Positions 13,316 to 25,400 of a stretch of DNA of 64,000 nt are shown here, piece by piece (the first letter of the stretch is position 1; the number at the start of each line of letters is the position of its first letter). The position numbers and the translations under genes were made by a program. A model generated the notes under the pieces. It had not been told where the DNA came from and did no database searches. It saw only the letters and a list, made by a program, of their open reading frames with translations. The DNA comes from Phoronis australis (lineage: Eukaryota > Phoronida > Phoronidae). The stretch lies in contig NMRA01000016.1 of the NCBI GenBank assembly GCA_002633005.1, forward strand, positions 863,874-927,873, in the 5' to 3' direction.

Positions 13316-13481
13316 GACTTGCATGTAATGAGTCGCTCAGAAGCCTCAGACGTCATCGCCCGTGCTTTAACAACTGTGGTGTTGTCAAGGTTCTGCCCCG
13401 CACCGGACGCGGGTGCCTACAGCACAGTGACATCTACCGGGCAAGACTTTGGTGATGTTGCTATCTACAACTGCCTAAGTG
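13316..13481 (+). CDS. Gene A exon: first half of CCP domain 1
   Basis: This exon encodes a sushi-domain start: RFCPAPDAG, then VAIYNCLSG, giving the first two of four cysteines. It ends in phase 1 at a consensus donor (gtaaga at 13482). Joining to 16,968 completes Gly and continues YQPVAGDKLRTC. The upstream boundary is uncertain. An acceptor at 13315 has the best pyrimidine tract and leaves phase 0, while cag at 13340 or 13349 would leave phase 1 like the other exons. An ATG at 13328 lies in frame but lacks a strong hydrophobic leader. Confidence 0.75.
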
Positions 13482-16400
13482 GTAAGAACGGCTGCGCTCG
13501 AGGTCTAATTGTTGTACTCGAAGTCGAACTTGAAATTATATTTGACATTTTCCTTCAACTTTAGAACGAGCTCAAGATAAGTGTCTTTTTTGTGTTAGCG
13601 TATATATTGCGGCTTCTGTAGACAAGTATCTAGTTCGCTCTTGATGACTCTCAGAATCGAGCAACAAACTCGAGTAAAAACTCGAGATTTCGAGTTAAGA
13701 CTTGAATTTATAGTTCTATTGCTAGGGTAATTAAGTGCAAATCAGGAACACACAGTGGTCTTCGTAAACCACAATCTTAGCCAGTCAATAATAAATACAA
13801 ATCTTGAGATCTCACAAAAATACGGAACGGGGAATGTCAAAAATTGAGTTCCATTTCGAGTACAAAGCTTAAAACCGTACGCTGGCGAATTTTGATTTCA
13901 AAGTACACATACATGTATCAAAACACCCCTGTTTTGTTATTTAGGTCATGCCTAAGGCATTTGCTTGTAAAGGAACAAAATCGGCCTCCGCACGAAAAGC
14001 AGGGTGGATGGAGCAGGATTTTCAGCCTTACACTCGCAAATCTGAATCTTTTGTTTTGATTATCATGTGTTGTACCATTAACGCCAGATTGGCTCGGAAA
14101 GCCAGTCAGGAGCTCGTTTTTGTACCCGCCTTTCCATAGATCAGGCAATACCAAGAGAATGTAGGGCAAACATTTTAGAAGACGTTTGAATGGCATCCAA
14201 GAACGAAAATCCACGCCCCCACACCACCAAGTTACTGGTTCCGGCTGACAACACGTTCCCGTGGTCACCATTAACACCCCTGACCATGGTCCGCAACATT
14301 TCCGACCCCTGGTCGTCATTGATTTTAAATTCCAGACTTGGCATCTTTCTCAAAATGAAATTTAACACTACCAGAATTTCTTCTTCAAAAATATTCCCGT
14401 CTGTGTCGATAATCATCTAACTCCCACGTGTGTTGAAATCATGTCCGTCCTTCAATTGTTCAGATCATGAGCCATTGAGGCGAACTTGCGGATGTCGCTT
14501 AAGACATTGCGACACATAAGAATACTTTACATAATTCCAGGCCTATATTATTTGGGGGGACAATCTATTTCAAATCCTCCAAAGTTGCTCCCTCCTGTCA
14601 GCGCCCAACTTCCGCTTCCACGTACGCAGGCCTTTCCTTGTAGATGAAGATGACCAGCGGATGTGGCATCGAACAACAGGTTCAAACATCGTGTCTTAGG
14701 AATTGTGGCCAACTGTCACGAACACAATACATGTACAAAATTTCTTGCATGAAAGCTAAGCCCTGTTACATTTCCGTCAGGACCAAATTTCAGTTTCCCT
14801 CCCTCACCACCAGACTTCCGCTTAAAAGGTCGTCGCCAATTTCACACCTCCCCTCTTATCATGAGCCTGTGGACTTTGCTGTTTGGGGTCTGAGACGGAG
14901 GAGATGGCTGAATTTCACAAAATTAAGTCAACATTTACCGAAACGCCAACTTCTTCGAGAGTTATTTCACATTGCCAAACATTATCTAGTGTATTTTGCT
15001 GTTTAAGGGTCGGATGACAAGAATTTTTCAGAATTTCAGCCTCCATCTAAGTTCACTCGAGCATCATCAGTTTTGCACAAGATTAGCTTTTAACTATAAA
15101 GAAATCGTTGATGAATCCAGTCCATTGTAATTAGATAAAAAACGTGTAAATCAGAAACCAACGGGGTCTTCCAGGTTACCATACGGAAAAAAATAACCCT
15201 CGACTCTTTTTGGGCCACTAAATGGTAACATAATGTAAAACCTAAAGACACACACTGTGCGACTGGACCAACTGCGTTTTTTTTTTTAGTTTCGGTACTT
15301 TCTTCGAATATGTAAATTTTAAAGGTATGGAATTTTAGACGATTCCCGGACAACGTGCACAGGTGGTCAACCGTGACAGAATTGTTCAGGATTTATTTGT
15401 GTTGGCCTGAATTCCGGCTGAATCCTGTTGTAGCATGTTACAGTTCGTGAATTAAATTGCATTCTAAAGATCACAGGAATCCTTCCTTACGACTGCCAGT
15501 AAAATTTGTTAGACATGTGTACTGTACATCTTCCATCAAAAATACTCGACACGTGCGAATTTCCAACGAACAACTCGCTGTTCATCAACAACAAATAAAA
15601 TGTTCTTGGAATTATTTGGGAAAAACTATCGATAATTTATCGTTACACAACCATCGAGAATATAAAAACTATCGACAATTTATCGTTACAAAACCATCGA
15701 GAATGTTGCCTTTGTGTAATTCGCAAACAGTTGCAGACAAGTTCATCAAACTGGTATCCCCAAATGGCGGTCAATGGTCTTGGGGTTTCAATGCAACCTC
15801 ACTTGTTTGATTGTTTGGGTCGCGTGGCCTGATGCTGCCATTGCTTTTGCTCACCCAGTTTGAACTTTGTGTCTACTTTAGAGAATAGTTATTAGAACCG
15901 GGTTGATAAAGGGTGGAAGGTGGTGGAGAGCACAGGGGTAATAGCCCAGAGCCGCCCTTCGTCTGAAAAAGGGCTTCTTAATGTGAAAGGCTAGCATGCC
16001 ATTACTAAAGACAATTAAATCCACAATCGGGTGACTCTCCTTCCTTAGAACATAAGATTGTGAGATTTAACATAATGCAGGAAAATAGAGTTACATGATT
16101 TCATCGTTGCAGCCTTCCCCCTGCCCAACCCTCCGTGAGTGGAAATGGATACGAATGAGGAAAGGGCGGACACCTAAAAATGAAAGTACAGTACGCGTAA
16201 TTTCAAAAACGGTGCTCCTCTCCGTCAGGTTCCCAGTTTATGTCAAGTGAAATATAATTTAAACAAAAACGGGAAAGTAAAGCAAATAGGTCCATTGTAT
16301 CTCACCAGAGAGGGTCCCCATGATAAGTACAGTTTGTAGTCCATTACACTTTGCCAAAGAGGGTCCTCATGATAGGTACAGTTTGCATTCCATTGTACCT

Positions 16401-19400
16401 CGCCAGGGAGGGTGCCTATGAAAAGTACAATGTTTGTAGTCCATTGAGCCTCGCCTGAGAGGGTGCCCATGAAAAGTACAGTTTGTAGTCCATTGTATCT
16501 CGCCAGAGTGGGTGCCCATAATAAGTACAGTGTTTGTAGTCCATTGTACCTCGCCAGTGAGGGTGCCCATGGTAAGTACATTTTGTATTCTCAAACATTG
16601 TCATTGTGAATTTAAAAAATTGAATCAATTTGCTTTGGAAAATATGAGCCTAACAGGTTTTCTTGGCTTTTTCGAGTTACATGTATGCATATCTACATGT
16701 AAGAGTACATTTTCAAGAGCGCTTAGACAATCTGCACGGCAAAAATGATGGCCCCCTAACAGCAAATACCCTGGTCAGGGCCTGCACTGATAGCTGACAA
16801 ATATTCTGCTAATTTACCTTCTTTACATGTTTCTTTGTTTTTCTTTTCTCGACTGCACTCGGCGCTACGACTAGTATGCTGGTCACCTCATTTCCCCTCC
16901 TGCAAATTACTGGAGGGGGGAGCACTTCACTCATGAGCGTACTATCGGAGCATTGCACTTATTGTAGGATATCAACCAGTGGCTGGTGACAAGCTACGCA
17001 CGTGCACTGACCTCACTGGAGTCGATGGCGAGTGGAGTGGACAGCCACTAAGTTGTAAAGGTAGGTTTACAATAGAAATTGGGCTTAGATTATTAAGCTC
17101 TAAACCTATTTCTCGCATACGTTTTCTTTCAACTTGTGTAAACTATGAACATCAATATGATGGAAATTATGTAATGCTATAAGAACGTTAGGAGGAATTA
17201 GCTTTAAAACGTCATGCCGTTAGGTCGCAATCGCAAAGTAAATGGGTTTGTATCTAGTTTATGTGCTTCAGATGCTTATGTCGATTTCAGTGCACTTATG
17301 TCTATTTCTGTAATCATGGAAAGTGCGCTCGCGGAAGACTGACATCTAAAACTCACCACATAAGATTGATGTTGGTTTTGCTTACTTCCGCCGCATTTAT
17401 CATCAACTATTGCCAGCGGTGTTTTAAATTATGGATATTTCTTTACACTTAAGAAAGCACATCAATATTCTAAAATTGAGATACTGTACAATTAGCAGTT
17501 GGTAAAAGACAACGTCGCTGGCAGTGACCCGCGTCGTTGCTACATGTAATCAATAGCCCGTGTGTGCTGAGGTGTCTTACGGATCAACGCTTCCATTCGT
17601 AGGTCTGTCAATTTGCATGAGCAACGAATGCTCAAAGCACATTTAACCATTCCAATATCACACCATAACAAATTGCATTTTATCATAGTCATAACACACG
17701 TTTTGTTTTCATTGTAGAAATCGAAGCAAAGCGTCCACAGAGACAATCAATTTACAGTTTGCTTCAGAGAAATCACTCAGGTCTGTGTGATTGCGGAGTT
17801 TTATTAGACTAACAGAATAGCTGCGTCAGCCATTGTTTTGTAAACAAAATTTCTAAGAATATATGCAATGGATCAACAAGGTCTACAGGGTTCATTAAAT
17901 TCCAGTTGCACCCTACAATCTGTTCTTTTAATCTTTCAGCGTGTCCGTCCGACTGGTTCCAGTACTTCGACACTCCGTTCTGCTTTAAGTTTTTTACCGA
18001 GAGACTTGATTGGGACAGTGCCAAGAACTATTGTGCGTCATTTGGCGGGAGCCTTGCCACTGTCACGTCCAATCAAATGGCATTATGGCTGGTCAATTTG
18101 CAAAGGTGTGCATTCAAATAACAATTCTTAGACGTCAGTAGAGAAAACTGCTCACTGTATAGATGTATAAGCTCTTTCAGTAAATGAAAATCTTACTTAG
18201 GATATTCATGTACCCCTGTGCAAAGGTTAGTGAAAGAGAACGTCACACGTGATTATAAATTGCCACGTGGAACCTAAGCTATTAGACGGAAGACGTACCA
18301 TAAAAGAACAAACAAATGCTTGCTAAATTTCACGATTGATGTTCACGATGCACCAACTTCATCTTCAGGGCTACTGCCAGTCGTGCAACAGGATGGTTCT
18401 GGATAGGCGTCAATGACGACGACGAGGAAGGAATTTGGCGAACCCCATCTGGTAAAAAAGTATCCTACTTTCGATGGCAAGACGGACAGCCAAACGAGCA
18501 CACGTACGTAAGAGGTTGGAGCGTGAGCAAACTAGTGACGTTCACTTGTGTATAGTCCCATTAGACTACACACAAAATTAGCTCTGAACTAGAACACTCT
18601 TGGTCAGCTCAGGTCATTTTGTGAATACCCCACAGAAAATAGGAGACAACCGTGTTCGGTGTCATATTCTTCTATTAAACATAAAGATGCGTTGAACACA
18701 ATGCATGTACTGTAGGTGGTGCGGCTTAGTGACCGACGGTTTCCTCCAAAATCTACGACTGATTTTTACCACAAAAACGTTTGTTTAACTCTTATCCGAT
18801 GCAGCAATTGCCCAGATGTTTACCAGTCGTTAACTATTCTACCTTCAGATCTGCTAATTGTGTCGGTGTGTCAACACGTCACGATAATCTGAAGACCAAG
18901 CACAGATGGTACGACAGGCAGTGTGGCGAGTGGTGGAACTTCCTGTGTGAAGTGCGAGTCGGTCAGTTTTCACACGACTTACCTCTGTCCAAATAGTCTG
19001 TAGGCCTACTCGGCACTGTGTCATGCATGCCGTTAAAATATTATGGCGCGTGATGTCACTATTATCTTGTTCTTAAATGGATTAATCGCACGTTTGCTAA
19101 AATTGTACCGAATGTCTATAATTTAATTTTGTTTGTTGTATTCCATTGGTTGTAACATAACTGCGGGTCTGTGGTGACTTGAACAAAGCTGCATTGCGCG
19201 GCTGAGTGGTCAGTTATTGACGTGTCGCCATGATTTTGAGTGACTGCTTAACTGACCAAACAGACCGCAGTATTTTGACACACCTTCGTTCCCAAGCCGC
19301 CATTTTACCCGCAAAGCCACACCTTGCCGGGTAAATCTTCTTGTTTTTGTTGACATTTCGCAAGGGGGCGGAGATTGCGATAGGTCGATTATCAATGTGG

Positions 19401-22400
19401 AATTCTTTTCCGAAGCACTTTGGCGTTTACTAAAATTAGCGTGCTCATTCGATCTTGTATTGCTGCTGAACGAGCCAGCAACTCAAGGCCTCGGGAATGT
19501 GCGCATGCGCCACTTTCGAACTCGCAATTTTCGTGGTTACCAACCCCAATAAACTCTTTGCAGCTTTTTTGTGTCGTTGATAGTTTCGATGTTTATGTTA
19601 ATGACGAAAATAGCATTCCATCACGTCGTTAATTAAAGAGTAATAGGAGGCCGATTTTATAAGAGTAAAAAGGCCTGCTAGTCAAAGCAAATGTAGCTTT
19701 AAGCAGTCACACATCAACGATCCTGGGCGCGATAGCGCTGTCGTCTCAAACTCCACGGACTCGTGTGGGACAAAATGGTGGTCAAGCTACGATAAATTTG
19801 TCGACGAACGATAACCTGTAGTAAAGTACAGTACCGGTATCTTAACAAACCACATTCTGTTTTTGCTGCGAGCTTTTCTTGAAAAGATGGAGAAGCCGTC
19901 TAATCAGAAGATTATGAAATTCCACGTTGATATTTGTTAACGCGTCCATTTACGCGTTAATCCAGGCCTGCAGAGGTGTGCATCAAGTCACGCGTCTAGC
20001 TTTCGTTAGAGTTATGATAGTTTGCTCTCAGCGTTTGACGATGTCGGCGAGGAAAGTGATTTTCTGAACTCGACCTTAGTGCAGATTTGAACCTGGAACT
20101 GCTTGCAGCAAGAGACACTGCTGACGAGCTAAATAGACTCTAAAAATACAAAATATATATTCAATAGTACTGAACAGGTAAAGTTACATGCTTTGCCTGG
20201 CTGGCAGACATCGATGAGAGTTGGCGATTTGTAATATAATCCCAAAAGTCCAACGTATTTTATTGTTTCGTAATCCTGGTCACAAAGCTAATAACGTCAA
20301 AAATTTATCCCGTCCGAACAAAATCCTCGAAATGCGTTATTTTGCCGTAAAAACGTTAAGTTCTCTTTAAACCTTTATTCGGATATGCTATTCTTCGCTG
20401 TTGTTTATGGTACGTGGCACAAACCGGTCGCTAAATTCTAAATAAAATCACCCAGTCAAATCAGCGACAGTAAACCTACACGCAAACTAACGCGATGACA
20501 AGGACTAACTTATTATTCATCCCTGGGGATTGACGTTTCAGGGCTGGTCATATTTTCGTGATTGGTCCAAAAGAGGAACTACCAGACAGGTTGAAAGCAG
20601 TCTTAAACTCGTGCGGTGTTTTGCCAGGTCGGTTTCGCCCAGATACAGGCCGCCTAAAGTTATTTGTATTATTCAAGTCAACTACCCAATATTACATTGT
20701 ATATAGGCCCTATGCTCGTATAAACTGAATAGTCCATCAGGTCTGGAATCCTTAACTTCCCAACTTTTGCATGTGAATATTGTTTGGGTTAAGAATCGGA
20801 ATTGTCTTCAGCGTTCAACAAGTTCATGGGACGTGCTAACGCTGTTCCGGTGGATGTAAGCTTTGCCATGACGGAATAGCTTGTTCGTCTTAGAGACCAC
20901 CGAAGCTATAACGACCATATATGTATACAGCGTGATTTGACAACAGGATTCCAAGAGCAGTTGTTAGGTAACAAAGGGGACATCTTTAAATTACTGTGAC
21001 AGAGATGCCGTAGCTTGTGACCTCACGGGCGTAAATGGGCCTGCTCGAAATGTCTGTTGGTTTTCGGCATGCATGCAGATGAGAACCCCCGCCTGATGCA
21101 GTCCGAATTTGCACTAACAATCAAATTACTTCAATAATTGGGCATCGTGAGGTGTCATAGAATAGATCGGGAAAACGGCACAACAGTTTTTAGACTGGAA
21201 CTGTCGCTATCCATTAACTGGCTGGATAGCATAAGGCGACCCTTGTTAAATGAGAATGCCACCAAAAAGCAACATATGTATCCATTTAGATTGAGTAGTT
21301 CCACTCGATAACAGCAAGTTCTGTTCTTTTACCTGACACCATACGGCAGACGGAGGTGCTGAAATTAACCAATGACGTCACAGTTTCTAACATAGTCAGT
21401 TGAGCAGTTCACAAGACGCTTACTGATGTCAGTCGTTTGAATGCATAGTTTTGCAACAATAAATCATCAAAATTCGATGTAAAATCCTTACTTATATTGC
21501 GTTTTTAAACAAATGAGTTGTTTTATTTCGCCGTAACAAATTCATAGAAAATTTGAACGTACCCTAGCTCGCAAAGTTCGGTAGGCCAAATTATCGAGGT
21601 CGATTGCGGGAAGTTTGGAGTCTGTTCGGTGATAAATTAGAATTATTCTTCATTGAAATACAGACATGATTACATAGCCGTGAGCTGTAATTTTAGACTT
21701 GCGATTTTTTCATTTCTAAACATAAAACACTTGTTATAACCCATTGGCTCGGAACCCGATCAGGGCGGTCGGGGCCGGACTGGTGACATTGCGAGCATAA
21801 ACCAGCCGGGTTAATCGGCTGTGAAAGTTGAAAACTATAAACTTCCAGTCAGGAAAAGACAAGATTAGTGAATCAAAGAAATAATGAGCATGTGGATATT
21901 TTGGTGAATTTGTCGAGAAATTGCAAATCTACTTACTCATCGGGGGCCGCAAAGCAAGGAGAAAGAATACATGTACCTGGTTTTGCACGAGAGGTGTTAC
22001 AGGGCAACAGGTAAAACAGTGGGTATCTGCAAATGCTTGGAGGGAGAACTTCATCAAAAAATAAACAAAGCAAATATGTCAGAGCCCTGTTGAGCCCAAG
22101 GGTACGAACACAAACCACATGACATGATCCAACCGTCCTAGGTGGGGCATGGAAGTCGAGATTCCCTCAGTGTTTAGTATATATTGTCCCTCCCTATCCA
22201 AAGCTTTGCAGTCATAGATTCGATGGACACATGAACTGCCATGATCCGGAAATATCGCCGTATCATTATTAATCATGTTATTGTTGCGTAATATACGTAA
22301 AGTTGCCTGGCGTGAACTTTTTTGAAACCTTAAGCTTTTGGTCTCATGTCCGGGGATCTTCTTCCGGTGGAGTGAGAGGTAACTGGGACCTCGTCCTTGT

Positions 22401-25400
22401 CTGTTACATCATCATTGTCATGTGTTATGAGACGTGACCTCTGGCGGATCGTCGGAGGAAATGAATCCTGGTAGACGGCGGGAGATCGTAGTCGAGCCTC
22501 TAATAAGAGATGGAGAGTGCCAGCGGATTTGCACCGCTTCACGTGTCTTCCCACACCAGTATTTAATTGTTTTCCCTCACCAAGACTTTAGCATTATCCG
22601 ACGAGATGTTGACCGAAAACAGTGCTCACCAATCGCTGACACTTAGCCGGTCGATGTACCTTAATCTTAGTGCAGAGGTTCTTAGCAGTCTCACCCACGA
22701 AGAAGTGACAGCAGTCGATCTTGTCGATCCGTGACAGAGGTCACATCTTATGACACATGACACGGGCGAGGCTCCAGTTTACCGTCAATTCACCCGTCTT
22801 GAGACGAAATCCGAAGCTAATGGTTTCAAAAAAATTCATTACAGGTGACTTGACATTACTCATATGCTAATAGAGTCAGTAACATGGACAATGCTAATGT
22901 CATTGTTGTTAATATTATTATTATCGTTATCAGTACTATTATCATTATTGTTGCTGTTATTGTTATTATTGTTAGTAGTAATGGTATTACTATTATCATT
23001 ATCATTATCATTATTGCTATTTCTATTGCTGTTGATATTCTCATTGTTATTACTTAACAGGATGTCCAGACATCAGCCGAGTACTACATGCGTCTTTCAC
23101 CATAACTGGTTACACGAATGGCAGCCGGGTCACCTATTCGTGTGACGTTGGTTACCACGTTACATCAGGAAGTCTGCAGCGCCAGTGTTTGGAAAGTAAT
23201 CGATGGAGCGAGTCGCCACCAGTCTGTGAGCGTACGTATATTGTAAATAGATCGAAGGTATGATTTACGGTGCGCTAAACACTTCGTCTGTCATGGTATG
23301 TTTGAGTAATGTCACCTTTAAATACAATAACAAACAGTTCCTGCAATAAAAATCGTTAAATCAAACAATCAAGGTACTTTCTGCTTCTGTTTTGAATAAA
23401 ATTATACTGTCCGTTAAAGAAAGTGAATTTTGTATCTCCCTACGATTCTAATCCTCCGGAACTTGAAATTGACGTCATTCCTTTCCAACTTCACTTCAGA
23501 CCATCTGCCAGTGTCTGTTGATATGATGTAAACTAATTGTTAAATCTTGGTAGTATTGGGCAAATTGGTATTAAAATTCTCAATACTCCCTGCTACAGCA
23601 ACCGTGACACCGTTCATCATCTCTGGTTTATACTTTTCAGGTATTACGTGCGGAGACCCCGGTCTCTTGCATAGTGGTATCGTGCACTCTACTGGCAACA
23701 AGTTTAATGATAGCGCCACTTATACGTGTAACCATAACTGGACGTTGATGTTCGGCGATAGAACCAGGCATTGTGTAGAAGATGGTCATTGGACTGGGCG
23801 GAAACCCCACTGTATACCGAGTGGTAAGAAAAGCGTACGTCTATGTACAGTGTGATATGGGATTTTGAGGGTAAACTTGTATGGCATCCTTGTTCGTTGA
23901 CGCGACATCAAGTGCAAACTGTCTGTGCTAAATTTTAGTCTTCAGAGAATTACACCGCGATTCGTGTTTTCCACTTTTTGCTACACGACAATTCATGACC
24001 GATTAGATCTCATTCATTAGTTTTTCGAGAAATTGTTCTCGCTGGATAATACACCCACGCCATGCGTTTGTGGTACTATACTTACTTGTACGTCTCATGC
24101 AATATTAACATGCTTGCATGAATTCTTCAGAGGATATTACTTACCATCACTGACGGGCAAGATTTAGCGCTCAACCACAACAGGTTTAAAAGAAGTGTGC
24201 TTCATTTGCCCACAAGAGAAGAACACGTCGTGTGTAATACACGATGGTGTTAACTTACTTAGTAAATGTGTGTGCTCTTCCTAGGAATTGAAGTGACGCA
24301 TGCCTCTGCGTGTGAGGGTGAGGTCGGGAGGATGATATGCAAACCAGGCCAGCTTGTAACCGTCTTGTATGCCACCTATGGGCAGATAATTGGAAGCAAC
24401 ACATTCTGTGGCAGCGAAGTGTCATCTAGAACCAACCATTGTCAGGTTAGATTGAATTTACCCTAACGATTATTCGGGGCACGATGCGGCTAAGAAACTC
24501 TCAGCGTAAATGTCCGCTGAAGAATCGGTTCATTCTATTGATCACAGGTTTACCACGATACATGTACATGCGGCAAGGAGCTCATGTGAGAACATTTCCT
24601 TCTTTTGTGAAACTGAATTCGAGCACCGAAGGGTTGAAGGCCATTTTTAACCGGCTCTACGGAAGGAATTTCGATAATTTAGGTAAACTTTTCAGAAACT
24701 GGCTGTATACATGTATTCCGCGCATGTTTTATCGCACCAGTATTGACCAGTACGGGGTTCACTACCTAGTTAGTGCTGATGATTGGCTACAAGTTGGAGC
24801 CATGCAGGGTTCAAGTGAAATGGTGTGTACCTTCGTTTTGTCAAAACAATTAATCGAATCCAAAGTAGTGCTTTTTAAACTCTCGTCTTTATACAATCTT
24901 GGTATTTTTGAAGGAATCATGCTCAAGCTAACGTTACGAAGTAGTCTTTTGTAGCTAATATATTTCAGCCTACAATTCCGCGCTACGCCACTGCACTACA
25001 AGGCTGGAGCGCAAAAAGGCTTGTACCTCACTAGAAAGCAAGATCTTGCGAGATTCTGCCAGATATCGCCAAATAGTTTAAATGAGAGCACGTGATTTTG
25101 GTTAGATTTTCTGGCCACGAGACAGCTATCGAACTCTACCCAGGATCCACGGGGGTTCAGGAAATTGAAACCTCCTCTCGATGCGACCAAAGTCTGGCAC
25201 AAAAACGCCACCGATGATGCACGAAACCCAACATCCGTCTGAAATCGTAGATCACCCCTGGACACAAAAGTTTGTTGTTACTTCATTCATCCTGTGGCCA
25301 AAGTTCAACATCTGCTGCAGCTAGTTGCAGCAAACAGTACCTGACTTATTTCGTTTGAGCTGCTGTGGCCAAAATTTCCCATTTCCACCCGGCTAGATAC

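Noticed and set aside
16243-16628. Three overlapping repetitive minus-strand proteins
   Set aside because: They are the same 49-51-bp minisatellite read in three frames.
22864-23145. Plus-strand frame that looks like a poly-leucine membrane segment leading into CCP2
   Set aside because: The leucines come from the ATT/GTT microsatellite; the real exon starts at the acceptor ending 23060.
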